A DNA stretch of 64,000 nt from Phreatobacter sp. (GCF_027532945.1 NZ_JAPZTZ010000017.1:124001-188000); one strand, 5' to 3'. Numbered from the stretch's first letter, positions 10,860-19,663 are shown. The notes: generated from the sequence alone by a model not told the origin. A program made the numbers and translations.

Positions 10860-10992
10860 GGCGTTATTCTTCCCCACAGCGCATGCGGAGCCGGTCTGTC
10901 GCGGCCCCTGTCGCCATCAAAGCCTGTCCGCGCGCCCTTGACCAGAGCCGCAGCGGTAAGCTCCACCTCAGCGAGTTGTATTATCCTTGTCG

Positions 10993-11004
10993 CGTTGCAC
11001 AACG
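10993..11004. promoter_or_regulatory. Candidate MarR operator
   Basis: CGTTGCACAACG is an inverted repeat with 5-bp arms and a 2-nt centre. It lies in the divergent region between the FAH-family gene and the marR gene, where an autoregulating MarR protein would bind. This is inference from position and symmetry only. Confidence 0.4.
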
Positions 11005-11050
11005 GATTGCGCAGCGATACGGTGCCGATTGGGCCGATACCGATTCCCCC

Positions 11051-11611
11051 ATGACGACCTCGATTTCCATTGACGCTATTCCATCGACCGCCCCATTGAA
11101 CGGTCGTGATACGGACGCATCCTCGATGTCTGACACGAAGCTCGAACTAGACGGGTTCCTGCCCTACCGGTTGAACCTGCTCGCCAATGTGGTGAGCCAG
11201 GGGCTGTCGACCATCTATGCCGAGCGCTACGGCTTCGGCATCCCGGAATGGCGCATCATTGCGACGCTGGGCCAGTTCGAGACCATGACCGCCAAGCAGA
11301 TCGGTGCCCACAGCCATATGCACAAGACCAAGGTCTCGCGCGCGGTGGGCAGCCTGTTGCAGCGCCGGCTCATCCAGCGGCGCATCAACCGCCAGGACCT
11401 GCGCGAGGCCTTCCTGTCGCTGACCCGCGAGGGCCGGATCATCTATGACGATCTCGTGCCGGTGGCGCAGCGCTTCGCGGCGGAACTCAGCGCCGGCTTC
11501 ACGCCGCAGGAGCAGGCCCAGCTCGATGCGCTGCTGCGACGACTCACCGAGAGCAGCCATCGTCTCCTGGCCGCGTCGCCCCAGGCCGTGGCCGAAGAGG
11601 TCGGTGACTGA
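11051..11611 (+). CDS. MarR family transcriptional regulator
   Basis: A winged-helix repressor of 186 residues. The central segment IPEWRIIATLGQFETMTAKQIG and the following recognition helix (HMHKTKVSRAVGSLLQRRLI) are typical of MarR proteins, followed by the wing (INRQDLREAFLSLTREGR). The start at 11051 gives a 25-residue low-complexity leader; the ATG at 11126 (MSDTKLELDG) would give a more usual 161-residue MarR protein and is a real alternative. The gene is divergent from the FAH/MBL pair and likely controls it in response to an aromatic or organic-acid ligand, which is inference. Confidence 0.88.
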   Translation: MTTSISIDAIPSTAPLNGRDTDASSMSDTKLELDGFLPYRLNLLANVVSQGLSTIYAERYGFGIPEWRIIATLGQFETMTAKQIGAHSHMHKTKVSRAVGSLLQRRLIQRRINRQDLREAFLSLTREGRIIYDDLVPVAQRFAAELSAGFTPQEQAQLDALLRRLTESSHRLLAASPQAVAEEVGD

Positions 11612-11624
11612 CCACGCCACGCTC

Positions 11625-12416
11625 CTAGAGGCCTGCCGCGAACCGCGCCACAATGGCGTTGAAGGCGTCCGGCTGTTCGAGATGCGGGGCATGGCCGGCA
11701 TCGGGCATGGTGACGGCGTGCCCGTGTGGCGCCGTCGCCGCGATCCAGGTGGCGACGCCGCTGCGATAGAGGCGGCTGCGTCCACCGGCGATGGCGAGGA
11801 CGGGCACCGGGAGCCGTGCCACCGTCGCCCGATGGTCCGCCTCGACGAGCGAGCGCCAATAGCCGGCCATGAGCGCGGGATCGCGGGCGGCAATGCGTGT
11901 CGTCGCATCGGCAACCAGCCCGTCATCCTCCTCGCCGCCCTCCGCGAACATGGAGCGGGCGATGCGCCCGGCGTAATCCGCCCAGTGGCGATGCATGCGG
12001 TCGGCGGCGGCGTGGGTCGCGTCGAAATCCTGGCCGCCGGCGAGGCCATGGCGCCAATGGGCGTCGTTGGCGATCCTGGGTGACATGTCGACGATGACGA
12101 GGCCGGCGAGGGCGGGACTGGGCCCGCGGGCGAGGAGTTCGAGGGCGAGCATCGCCCCCATCGACCAGCCGACCAGCACCGCACCGTCCAGGCGCTCGGC
12201 GGCGAGCATGTTGCGGAGATCGTCGGCCAGCGCCGCCATCGTCGTGGCTCCGCCGATGGCTGCCCGCTCGCCGTGGCCGGGCAGGTCGGGCGCGAGAAGG
12301 CGATAGCCCTGCTCTGCCAGCGGCGCTTGTCGCGTGAAGAAGCTGCGGTCCACGGCCCAACCGTGCAGCAGGACGAGCGTCCGGCCGGTGCCGATGTCGG
12401 TGAGCGCCGGGGCCAT
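11625..12416 (-). CDS. Alpha/beta hydrolase
   Basis: A 263-residue single-domain alpha/beta-fold hydrolase. The oxyanion loop LLHGWAVDRSF, the nucleophile elbow GWSMGAM (Ser near residue 101) and a C-terminal catalytic His in DAGHAPHLEQP are all present. The order resembles esterases of the BioH/enol-lactonase type, but a pimeloyl-ester role has no support here because no biotin genes are near. It begins 3 nt after the stop of the acyl-CoA ligase gene, so the two are almost certainly co-translated and may act on the same compound. Confidence 0.88.
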   Translation of the reverse strand: MAPALTDIGTGRTLVLLHGWAVDRSFFTRQAPLAEQGYRLLAPDLPGHGERAAIGGATTMAALADDLRNMLAAERLDGAVLVGWSMGAMLALELLARGPSPALAGLVIVDMSPRIANDAHWRHGLAGGQDFDATHAAADRMHRHWADYAGRIARSMFAEGGEEDDGLVADATTRIAARDPALMAGYWRSLVEADHRATVARLPVPVLAIAGGRSRLYRSGVATWIAATAPHGHAVTMPDAGHAPHLEQPDAFNAIVARFAAGL

Positions 12417-12419
12417 GGG

Positions 12420-13925
12420 TCAGTCGCCCCGTCCGCGGGCGAGCAGCTCGCGCAGCACGTGCTTCTGGATCTTGCCGGCGGCGGTGCGGGGAAAGTCGGT
12501 GACGATGGTGATGTCGCGCGGCACCTTGTAGCCGGCAAGCCTTTCGCGGGCATGGAGCCGCAGCATCTCCGGATCGGCGTCCGCACCCGGCCGGAGCACG
12601 ACGAGGGCATGTCCGGCCTCGCCCCAGCGCCGATCGGGGACGCCGAGCACCGCCACCTCCAGCACGGCCGGATGCGCGTGCAGCGCGGCCTCGACCTCGG
12701 CTGGATAGACGTTCTCGCCGCCGGAGATGAACATGTCCTTGATCCGGTCGACGACGAAATAGCAGCCGTCCGCGTCCATGCGGCCGATATCGCCGGACCG
12801 TAGCCAGCCGCCCGGGGCGAAGGCCCGCGCCGTTGCTTCCGGGTTGTTCCAGTAGCCGGGGGTCACGCCGGGGCCGCGGAAGAGCAGTTCGCCGGCCTCG
12901 CCCGGCGCGACGTCGCGATCCTCGAGGTCGACGATGCGGACCTCGGCGAGGATCTGGGGCCGCCCCACCGAGCCGATCTTCGCCGCCGCCTCGCGGGGGT
13001 CCATGAGGAAGACGGTCGGGCCGGTCTCGGTCATGCCCATGCCGTTGCAGACGGTGGCCCCGCGCGCGAGGAAGGCGCGGAGCAGCGGCTCGGCGATCGG
13101 CGCGCCGCCGCAGCCCCAGTGGCGAACGGCAGTGAAATCCGCCTTGGCGAAGGACGGGAGCAGGCTGAGGGCCTGGAAGACGGCCGGTACGCCGAAGAAC
13201 AGGCTGATGCGCTTTCCCGTCAGCAGGGTCATCACCGCGTCCGCATCGAATTTCGGAATGACGAGCGACCGGCCCCCGGCGATGAACAGCGGCAGGGCGT
13301 GGAGATTAATGCCAGCGGTGTGGAACAGTGGCAGGAAGTTCAGCGTCACGTCCGATGCACCAAGGCCGGTCGCCTGCTGGATGTTGACGGCGTTGGCGAG
13401 GGCCATGCCGGCCGTCTGGACGACGGCTTTGGGCCTGCCCGTCGTGCCGGACGTGTAGAGAAGATACCAGGGCCGCTCGGTCTCCCATGCCGCGGGACGG
13501 CCCTCCGGCACGGGCGCCGCGGCACAGCGCGCGTGGAACCGGTCGAAGGTCAGCACTGCGACACGGCCGGACAGGTTCTCCGCAAGCTCGGCATGGGCAT
13601 CGTCGCAGATCAGAAGCTTCGGGCCGCAATCGTCGAGGATGGGCACCAGTTCGGCCGGCGTCAGGCGCCAGTTCAGCGGCACGAAGACGAGGCGGGCCCG
13701 CGCAGCGGCGAAGAGCAGGACGAAGAAGGCAGGGTCGTTGTGGCAGAGCACGGCGAGCCGGTCGCCTTCCACCAGTCCGAGATCAGCGAGGGCACCCACC
13801 GTGCGTCCGACGGCTTCGTCCATGGCGGCGAAGGTCAGGGTCTCGCCGCTGGCGACCGTCTCAAAGGCGACCGCGTCCGGCGAGAGTTCGGCGCGGCGAC
13901 GACAGAGATCCGGAACGGTCTTCAC
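12420..13925 (-). CDS. AMP-dependent acyl-CoA ligase
   Basis: An ANL-superfamily enzyme of 501 residues that activates a carboxylic acid as an acyl-adenylate and transfers it to coenzyme A. The P-loop YTSGTTGRPKAV, the adenylate motif GMGMTETGP, the hinge GWLRSGDIGRMD and DRIKDMFISGGENVYPAE, and the C-terminal catalytic Lys in PRTAAGKIQK are all intact. The start is GTG at 13925. It is downstream of the TetR gene, upstream of the hydrolase, and faces a complete organic-acid-type ABC importer, so it may activate the imported substrate. Chain length or aromatic preference cannot be read. Confidence 0.92.
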   Translation of the reverse strand: MKTVPDLCRRRAELSPDAVAFETVASGETLTFAAMDEAVGRTVGALADLGLVEGDRLAVLCHNDPAFFVLLFAAARARLVFVPLNWRLTPAELVPILDDCGPKLLICDDAHAELAENLSGRVAVLTFDRFHARCAAAPVPEGRPAAWETERPWYLLYTSGTTGRPKAVVQTAGMALANAVNIQQATGLGASDVTLNFLPLFHTAGINLHALPLFIAGGRSLVIPKFDADAVMTLLTGKRISLFFGVPAVFQALSLLPSFAKADFTAVRHWGCGGAPIAEPLLRAFLARGATVCNGMGMTETGPTVFLMDPREAAAKIGSVGRPQILAEVRIVDLEDRDVAPGEAGELLFRGPGVTPGYWNNPEATARAFAPGGWLRSGDIGRMDADGCYFVVDRIKDMFISGGENVYPAEVEAALHAHPAVLEVAVLGVPDRRWGEAGHALVVLRPGADADPEMLRLHARERLAGYKVPRDITIVTDFPRTAAGKIQKHVLRELLARGRGD

Positions 13926-13958
13926 GTGACGGTCTTCCTCGGCCTCGCGAGGGTCCGG

Positions 13959-14594
13959 TCAGCCGCGGCTGCCCGGCATCCCAGCCCGCGGCGCCATGCC
14001 ATGGGCGACGAAATCATAGGCGGCCTCGGCGGCTGCATCGAGCGGCCCGTTCGGGTCATAAAGGGCGAAGCGGCGCCCGACCATGTCGGTCACCCCCATG
14101 AGCGCCCAGGCCCGCACCTCGGCATTGCCCGGCGCGATCTCGCCGCGCGCTTCCGCCGCGCGAAGCCCTTCGCTGTAGCCGGCGGCGAATTCCTCGTAAT
14201 AGGCGCGGTGGACGGCCGGGTCGACAAACTGGGATTCCGCCACGACCCGGTAGAGGTTGGGGTGGTCGCGCACGAACTGCAGGAAGGCGCGGATGCCGAG
14301 ACGTTCGGCCGCCATCCGGTCGGGGGCGTCCATGACGGCGCGGGTGAGGTGATGGCGCAGCCGCCGGCCCATCCGCAGCACGAGCTCGCGGAGCACCTCC
14401 TCCTTGGAGCGGAAGTAGAGGTAGAAGGTGCCCTGCGCCACAGCCGCCTCCGCCGTGATCGTGGCGATGGAGGCATCCGAGAAGCCGCGGGCGCCGATCT
14501 CGCGCTCGGCAGCGTCGAGGATCTTCTGCCGGGTGCGCTCGCCGCGCTGGGTCTTGGGCGCCGGCAGGGGTTCTGCCGCGTGCACGTTGCTCAT
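13959..14594 (-). CDS. TetR/AcrR family transcriptional regulator
   Basis: A 211-residue TetR-type repressor. The N-terminal helix-turn-helix (about residues 18-65) reads RGERTRQKILDAAEREI and then ATITAEAAVAQGTFYLYFRS, the usual recognition segment. The C-terminal ligand domain is hydrophobic and variable. It is divergent from the ABC transporter operon, with a palindrome in the gap, and precedes the CoA-ligase and hydrolase genes on its own strand. It likely controls both arms of this cluster; the ligand could be the acyl-CoA product, by analogy with related regulators. Confidence 0.92.
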   Translation of the reverse strand: MSNVHAAEPLPAPKTQRGERTRQKILDAAEREIGARGFSDASIATITAEAAVAQGTFYLYFRSKEEVLRELVLRMGRRLRHHLTRAVMDAPDRMAAERLGIRAFLQFVRDHPNLYRVVAESQFVDPAVHRAYYEEFAAGYSEGLRAAEARGEIAPGNAEVRAWALMGVTDMVGRRFALYDPNGPLDAAAEAAYDFVAHGMAPRAGMPGSRG

Positions 14595-14644
14595 GGGCGT
14601 TTCCGTCGTCGCTCCCGTCCGTCGCGGTCCGGAAGCCTCCCCGC

Positions 14645-14673
14645 TTGACGCGTTTGTGGGACGAAGCTAGCGT
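14645..14673 (+). promoter_or_regulatory. Putative sigma-70 promoter of the ABC transporter operon
   Basis: TTGACG and TAGCGT are separated by 17 nt, and the substrate-binding protein gene starts 54 nt further on. The -35 is good and the -10 weak. The adjoining palindrome at 14680-14702 would block transcription start if bound. Confidence 0.45.
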
Positions 14674-14679
14674 CACATG

Positions 14680-14702
14680 AAACATGACTCAAGTGTCAGT
14701 TT
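14680..14702. promoter_or_regulatory. Candidate TetR operator
   Basis: AAAC-A-TGAC-TCAAGT-GTCA-GTTT is an inverted repeat with TGAC/GTCA inner arms and AAAC/GTTT outer arms, offset by one base on one side. It lies just downstream of the predicted promoter between the tetR gene and the transporter operon. Confidence 0.5.
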
Positions 14703-14727
14703 ACAGAATGGATCAGGGAGGATCCCC

Positions 14728-15933
14728 ATGCTGAGGACTAAGCTGGCGCTGGCTGCCGCCTCGCTCATGCTGGCCGCTGTGCCGCAGACCGCCGAGGCCC
14801 AGACCCGCGACGTCAAGATCTGCCTCATCGCCGGCAAGACCGGTCCGCTAGAGGCCTATGCCCGGCAGACCGAGGTCGGTTTCATGATGGGCCTCGAATA
14901 TCTCACCCGCGGCACCAACACCGTGGCCGGCATGCGCATCCAGGTCATCGTCAAGGATGATCAGCTGCGTCCCGACCGCGGCAAGGCGCTGCTGGAGGAG
15001 TGCTACAACGACGACGGTGCGGCGCTGGCCGTCGGCACGACGGGCTCGCCGGTCGCCCTCGCCATGCTCCCCGTCGCCGAAGAGGCGAAGAAGATCCTCA
15101 TCGTCGAGCCGGCGGTGGCGGATTCCATCACCGGCGCGCGCTGGAACCGCTACATCTTCCGCACGGGTCGCTCGTCCTATCAGGACGCGCTGGCGGCGGC
15201 GGCTTCGGTGCCGGAGAACGAGGATGTGTCCATCGGGATGCTCGGCCTCGACACCGCCTTCGGCCGCGACGGCGTCGCCGCCTACAAGGCCGCGCTCGCC
15301 GCCATCCGGCCGCGCGCCCGCATCGTCGCGGAGGAATATGCCGCCGGCAACACGGCGGACTTCGCGCCCTTCGCCGAGCGCCTCTTCGCCTCGCTGCGCG
15401 ATCGTCCGGGCAAGCGCATCATCGGCTTCATCTGGGCCGGCGCCCATCCGATGGCGAAGTTCGTGGACATGCGGCCCGAGCGCTTCAACATTTCCCTCGC
15501 CCCCGGCGGCAACATCCTGCCCGCCATGAACGCCTGGAAGGCCTTCGCCGGCACCGAGGGCGGCATCTACTACTATTACGACTTCCCGCGGAACGCGCAG
15601 AACGACTGGCTCAAGGCGGAGTACCAGCGCCGCCACAACGCGCCGCCGGACTTCTTCGTCGCCGGTGGCTTCGCTGCCGCCGCGGCGGTGGTTGCGGGCC
15701 TCGAGCGCGCCGGCTCGGCCGACACCGAGAAGCTCATCGCCGCAATGGCCGGCATGACCTTCGAGACGCCGAAGGGTCCGATGACCTTCCGCCGCGAGGA
15801 TCATCAGGCGCTGCAGGAGATGTATCACTTCCGCATCAAGCCGAATGCCCGCGACAACGACCTCCTGGAACTGGTGCGTACCATTCCGGCCTCCGAGATG
15901 CCGCTGCCGATCACCAACCGGCGCACCAACTGA
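14728..15933 (+). CDS. ABC transporter substrate-binding protein (branched-chain amino acid type)
   Basis: A periplasmic ligand-binding protein of the LivJ/LivK superfamily, 401 residues. The signal peptide covers about residues 1-23 (ends QTAEAQ); the mature protein starts VKICLIAGKTGPLEAYA, the usual first strand and loop. The ATG at 14728 is selected for the GGGAGGA 5-7 nt upstream; an ATG at 14677 lies on the operator. The lack of catabolic amino-acid genes nearby and the presence of CoA ligase and FAH genes suggest the ligand is an aromatic or other organic acid, not leucine. A hairpin separates it from the ATPase genes. Confidence 0.92.
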   Translation: MLRTKLALAAASLMLAAVPQTAEAQTRDVKICLIAGKTGPLEAYARQTEVGFMMGLEYLTRGTNTVAGMRIQVIVKDDQLRPDRGKALLEECYNDDGAALAVGTTGSPVALAMLPVAEEAKKILIVEPAVADSITGARWNRYIFRTGRSSYQDALAAAASVPENEDVSIGMLGLDTAFGRDGVAAYKAALAAIRPRARIVAEEYAAGNTADFAPFAERLFASLRDRPGKRIIGFIWAGAHPMAKFVDMRPERFNISLAPGGNILPAMNAWKAFAGTEGGIYYYYDFPRNAQNDWLKAEYQRRHNAPPDFFVAGGFAAAAAVVAGLERAGSADTEKLIAAMAGMTFETPKGPMTFRREDHQALQEMYHFRIKPNARDNDLLELVRTIPASEMPLPITNRRTN

Positions 15934-15952
15934 GGGCCCTGTCCTGTCCATT

Positions 15953-15978
15953 CCCGGCCGGGTCTGTGCCCGGCCGGG
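15953..15978 (+). terminator. Intercistronic stem-loop after the binding-protein gene
   Basis: CCCGGCCGGG occurs twice, 6 nt apart. It can fold into a 10-bp GC-only stem followed by TT. It lies in the 74-nt gap after the binding-protein gene, where such hairpins often protect the upstream message or attenuate the downstream genes so that the binding protein is made in excess. Confidence 0.6.
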
Positions 15979-16007
15979 TTCTGCGCATCGCCCGCTGAAG
16001 AGACGTC

Positions 16008-16781
16008 ATGCCTCCCGTCCTCGAAACCCGCGGCCTGACCGTCCGCTTCGGCGGCCATGTGGCCGTCGACGCTGTGTCCTGTGCCTTCCATGCCGGCACG
16101 CTCACGGCCATTGTCGGGCCGAACGGGGCAGGCAAGACCACCTATTTCAACCTCATGTCCGGGCAGATTCCGGCGACGTCCGGCGACACGCTCCTTGAGG
16201 GCGAGGACATCTCGGGGCTTGGCGCTGCCGGCCGGGCGCAGCGCGGCATCGGCCGCGCCTTCCAGATCACCAACCTCTTCCCCAATCTGACGGTGGCCGA
16301 GAACGTCCGCCTCGCCGTGCAGGCGCGGGGCCGGGGTGCGGCCAGCCTTTTCTCGCTGTGGTCGCGCCACCGCGACTGGATCGAGAGGGCCGACCACTAT
16401 CTCGCCCTCGTCAATCTCTCCGGTGTGCGCGACACGCTCGCCGCCGCCCTGCCGCATGGTGACAAGCGCAAGCTCGAGGTCGCCATCATGATGGCGCTGG
16501 AGCCGAAGGTCTTCATGTTCGACGAGCCGACCGCCGGCATGTCGGTGGATGAGGTGCCTGTCATCCTCGACCTCATCCGGACCCTCAAGGCGGACGGCAG
16601 CAAGACCATCCTCCTGGTCGAGCACAAGATGGACGTGGTGCGTTCGCTCGCCGACCGCATCGTCGTGCTGCACAACGGCAAGCTGGTGGCTGACGGCGAC
16701 CCCGCCACCGTCATAGCCTCGCCGGTGGTGCAGGAGGCCTATCTCGGCCAGGCGCCGAAGCGGGAGGCCGCCCATGGCTGA
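16008..16781 (+). CDS. ABC transporter ATP-binding protein, LivG type
   Basis: One of two cytoplasmic ATPases of the importer, 257 residues. Walker A is GPNGAGKTT (about residue 37), and the LivG-specific segment GIGRAFQITNLFPNLTVAENV follows. The signature region here reads LPHGDKRKLEVAIMM in place of a plain LSGGQ, as usual in this subfamily. Walker B is MFDEPTAGMS, and the switch His lies in LLVEHKMDVV. It overlaps the next ATPase gene by 8 nt, which implies coupled translation and matched amounts. Confidence 0.93.
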   Translation: MPPVLETRGLTVRFGGHVAVDAVSCAFHAGTLTAIVGPNGAGKTTYFNLMSGQIPATSGDTLLEGEDISGLGAAGRAQRGIGRAFQITNLFPNLTVAENVRLAVQARGRGAASLFSLWSRHRDWIERADHYLALVNLSGVRDTLAAALPHGDKRKLEVAIMMALEPKVFMFDEPTAGMSVDEVPVILDLIRTLKADGSKTILLVEHKMDVVRSLADRIVVLHNGKLVADGDPATVIASPVVQEAYLGQAPKREAAHG

Positions 16782-17508
16782 GATGACCGGGACGCCGCTG
16801 CTCTCGCTGGCAGGGGTCCACACCCATATCGGCCAGTATCACATCCTCCAGGGGGTCGACCTCGATCTTCCCGCCGGTGGCATGACGGTGCTGCTCGGCC
16901 GCAACGGCGCGGGAAAGACCACGACACTGCGCACCATCATGGGCCTGTGGAAGCCCTCGCGCGGCACCGTGACCTTCGATGGCCGGCCGATCGGCGGCCA
17001 GCCGACCCCCGACATCGCCCAGGCCGGCATCGCCTATGTGCCGGAGACGATGGCGGTTTTCGCCGACCTGACGGTGGCCGAGAACATGGTGCTGGCGGCG
17101 CGATCAGGCCCTATGGATCCCGCGCGGCTCGAGTGGATCTTCGGCCTTTTCCCGGCGCTGAAGAAGTTCTGGCAGTTCCCGGCCGGTGTGCTGTCGGGCG
17201 GCCAGAAACAGATGCTTGCGATCGCCCGGGCCATCGCCGAGCCGCGGCGCCTCATCCTCATCGACGAGCCGACCAAGGGCATCGCGCCGGCCATCATCGA
17301 GGCGATGATCGGCGCCTTTGCCGAACTCAAGCGCGAGACGACGATCTTGCTGGTCGAGCAGAATTTCCGCTTCGCCGCGAGCCTCGGCGACCATGTGGCG
17401 GTGATGGACGACGGCCGCATCGTCCATCGCGGCGCCATGGCGGACCTTGCCGGCGACGAGGCGTTGCAGCAGCGGCTGCTTGGCCTGTCGCTCGACGCGC
17501 ATCAGTGA
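16774..17508 (+). CDS. ABC transporter ATP-binding protein, LivF type
   Basis: The partner ATPase of the importer, 244 residues. Walker A GRNGAGKTTT (about residue 38), signature LSGGQKQMLAIARA, Walker B LILIDEPTKGIAP and switch LLVEQNFRFA match LivF. It overlaps the LivG-type gene at its start and is 10 nt from the first permease gene, so all four downstream genes form one operon. Confidence 0.93.
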   Translation: MAEMTGTPLLSLAGVHTHIGQYHILQGVDLDLPAGGMTVLLGRNGAGKTTTLRTIMGLWKPSRGTVTFDGRPIGGQPTPDIAQAGIAYVPETMAVFADLTVAENMVLAARSGPMDPARLEWIFGLFPALKKFWQFPAGVLSGGQKQMLAIARAIAEPRRLILIDEPTKGIAPAIIEAMIGAFAELKRETTILLVEQNFRFAASLGDHVAVMDDGRIVHRGAMADLAGDEALQQRLLGLSLDAHQ

Positions 17509-17518
17509 GGCACACGCC

Positions 17519-18535
17519 ATGACCGCTGTCCCCGCCTCCTCCTCCGACACGCTGCCGACGTTGAAACACGACTGGCTGCCGATCCTGCTGCCGATCGTGC
17601 TCTCCGCCATCGCGCTGCCCTTCATCGGCAATGTCACCACCTGGGTGACGCTGACCGTCGCGGCGCTCGCCATGGGCATGATGATCTTCGTCATCGCCTC
17701 TGGCCTCACCCTCGTCTTCGGCCTGATGGACGTGCTGAACTTCGGCCACGGCGCCTTCATCGCCGTCGGCGCCTATATGGCGCTGTCGGTGCTCGGCCTG
17801 CTGTCGGGCTGGGTGCAGGTGGATTCGCTTGGCTGGAACCTGCTCGCCCTCGGCCTCGCCGTCTCGGTGGCCATGGTTGGCACGGGCCTGCTCGGCTGGG
17901 CCTTCGAGCGGATCATCGTCAAGCCGGTCTATGGCCAGCACCTCAAGCAGATCCTCATCACCATGGGCGGGCTCATCGTCGCCGAGCAGCTCATCCACGT
18001 GATCTGGGGCGGTGACCAGAAGGCCATGGCGCTGCCGACCGCGTTGCGCGGCGCCATCGTCATCGGTGATTTCGCCATCGAGCGCTTCCGCATCCTCGCG
18101 GTGGTGGTCGGCCTCGTCGTCTTCGCCACGATGCTGCTCGTCCTGAACCGCACACGAATCGGCCTGCTCATCCGCGCCGGCGTGGAGAATGCCGAGATGG
18201 TCGAGGCGCTGGGCTATCGCATCCGCCGGCTCTTCGTCGGCGTGTTCGTTGCCGGCTCCGCCCTTGCCGGCCTCGGCGGCGTACTCTGGGCCCTCTATCG
18301 CGAGACGCTGACCGCCGCTATCGGCGGCGACATCATGGTGCTGGTCTTCATCGTCATCATCATCGGTGGGCTTGGCTCGGTCGGCGGCTGCTTCATCGGC
18401 GCCATCTTGGTGGCGATGATGGCGAACTACACCGCCTTCCTGCTGCCGAAGGTGGCTCTCGCCTCCAACATCTTGCTCATGGTGGCCATCCTCATGTGGC
18501 GGCCGCAGGGCCTCTATCCCGTGGCGAAGAGGTGA
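17519..18535 (+). CDS. Branched-chain-type ABC transporter permease, LivH type
   Basis: An inner-membrane channel subunit of 338 residues with about eight hydrophobic segments. Family landmarks are FGLMDVLNFGHGAFIAVGAYM (near the first third), and GLGGVLWALYRETL with IGGLGSVGGCFIGAILVA toward the C-terminus. The ATG at 17519 lies 10 nt after the upstream stop. Starting further upstream at 17447 would overlap the ATPase gene with an unrelated Arg/Cys-rich sequence, so I rejected it. Confidence 0.92.
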   Translation: MTAVPASSSDTLPTLKHDWLPILLPIVLSAIALPFIGNVTTWVTLTVAALAMGMMIFVIASGLTLVFGLMDVLNFGHGAFIAVGAYMALSVLGLLSGWVQVDSLGWNLLALGLAVSVAMVGTGLLGWAFERIIVKPVYGQHLKQILITMGGLIVAEQLIHVIWGGDQKAMALPTALRGAIVIGDFAIERFRILAVVVGLVVFATMLLVLNRTRIGLLIRAGVENAEMVEALGYRIRRLFVGVFVAGSALAGLGGVLWALYRETLTAAIGGDIMVLVFIVIIIGGLGSVGGCFIGAILVAMMANYTAFLLPKVALASNILLMVAILMWRPQGLYPVAKR

Positions 18536-18540
18536 CGGCC

Positions 18541-19602
18541 GTGCTGACCTCCATCCTCTCCGGCGATTTCCCCCGGAGCCGCGTGCTCACCGCCATCCTG
18601 CTGGCGATCCTCGTCGGCCTCGCTCTGGCGCCCTTCCTCTTTCCCGGCGCCGCGGCCATCAACACGGCGGCCAAGATCTGCATCTTCATCGTGCTGGTGG
18701 CGAGCTACGACCTGCTGCTCGGCTATACCGGCATCGTCTCCTTCGCCCACACGATGTTCTTCGGCATCGGCGGCTATGGCGTCGGCCTCGCGCTCTACAC
18801 GTTCGGTGCGAGCTGGGGCGTCATCGGCGTCGGGATCCTGGCCGCGCTCCTTGTCGGCGTGACGCTCGCCTTCCTGATCGGCCTCCTGTCGCTGCGCGTG
18901 CGCGCGATCTTCTTCGCCATGATCACGCTGGCGGTGGCCTCCGCCTTCCTGATCCTCGCCACCCAGTTCTCCGAATTCACCGGCGGTGAGGATGGCCGGT
19001 CCTTCTCGGTGCCGCAGGTGCTGCGGCCGGGCTACCGGCTGCTGGAGCAGCCGCTGTTCGGCACGGTGGTGAACGGCCGCATCCTCGCCTACTACCTCGT
19101 CTTCGTTGCGGCAGTCGTCCTCTTCCTGGTGGCACTGCGCGTGGTGAACTCGCCATTCGGCCGGGTGCTCCAGGCGATCCGCGAGAACGACATGCGGGCC
19201 GAGGCGCTGGGCTATCGCGTCGTGTACTACCGAACCGTCGCCAACTGCCTCGCTGCCGGCATGGCGGTGCTGGCCGGCGCCATGAGTGCCATCTGGCTCC
19301 GCTACACCGGTCCGGACACGACGCTGTCCTTCGCCATCATGCTCGACATCCTGCTGATGGTGGTGATCGGTGGCATGGGCACCCTCTATGGCGCCGTGAT
19401 CGGCGCGACCCTGTTCATTGTCGCGCAGAACTACCTGCAGAAGCTGATGGGTCTTGCCTCAGCGGCGACCGAGGGCCTGCCGCTCATCCCGAAGCTGGTC
19501 CATCCGGACCGCTGGCTGCTGCTGCTCGGCATCCTCTTCGTGCTGAGCGTCTATTTCTTCCCCACCGGTATCGTCGGGCGGTTGCGCGGCAAATCCGGCT
19601 GA
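18541..19602 (+). CDS. Branched-chain-type ABC transporter permease, LivM type
   Basis: The second channel subunit, 353 residues, polytopic. LivM landmarks include VASYDLLLGYTGIVSFAHTMFFGIGGY and, near the C-terminus, VVIGGMGTLYGAVIGA. I chose the GTG at 18541 because AAGAGGTGA lies 5 nt upstream and overlaps the end of the LivH-type gene, giving tight coupling. Last permease of the importer; the small CsbD-like gene follows after 61 nt. Confidence 0.9.
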   Translation: MLTSILSGDFPRSRVLTAILLAILVGLALAPFLFPGAAAINTAAKICIFIVLVASYDLLLGYTGIVSFAHTMFFGIGGYGVGLALYTFGASWGVIGVGILAALLVGVTLAFLIGLLSLRVRAIFFAMITLAVASAFLILATQFSEFTGGEDGRSFSVPQVLRPGYRLLEQPLFGTVVNGRILAYYLVFVAAVVLFLVALRVVNSPFGRVLQAIRENDMRAEALGYRVVYYRTVANCLAAGMAVLAGAMSAIWLRYTGPDTTLSFAIMLDILLMVVIGGMGTLYGAVIGATLFIVAQNYLQKLMGLASAATEGLPLIPKLVHPDRWLLLLGILFVLSVYFFPTGIVGRLRGKSG

Positions 19603-19663
19603 GGCTGCGGGACCCGGCGCCGATCCGGTGGTTTCCGAGCCATCGCGAAGCTCAGGAGCGCCG

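Noticed and set aside
11147-12610. 487-codon minus-strand frame across marR and the alpha/beta hydrolase
   Set aside because: It is out of frame with the hydrolase, which has an intact catalytic serine elbow in its own frame, and antisense to the MarR helix-turn-helix.
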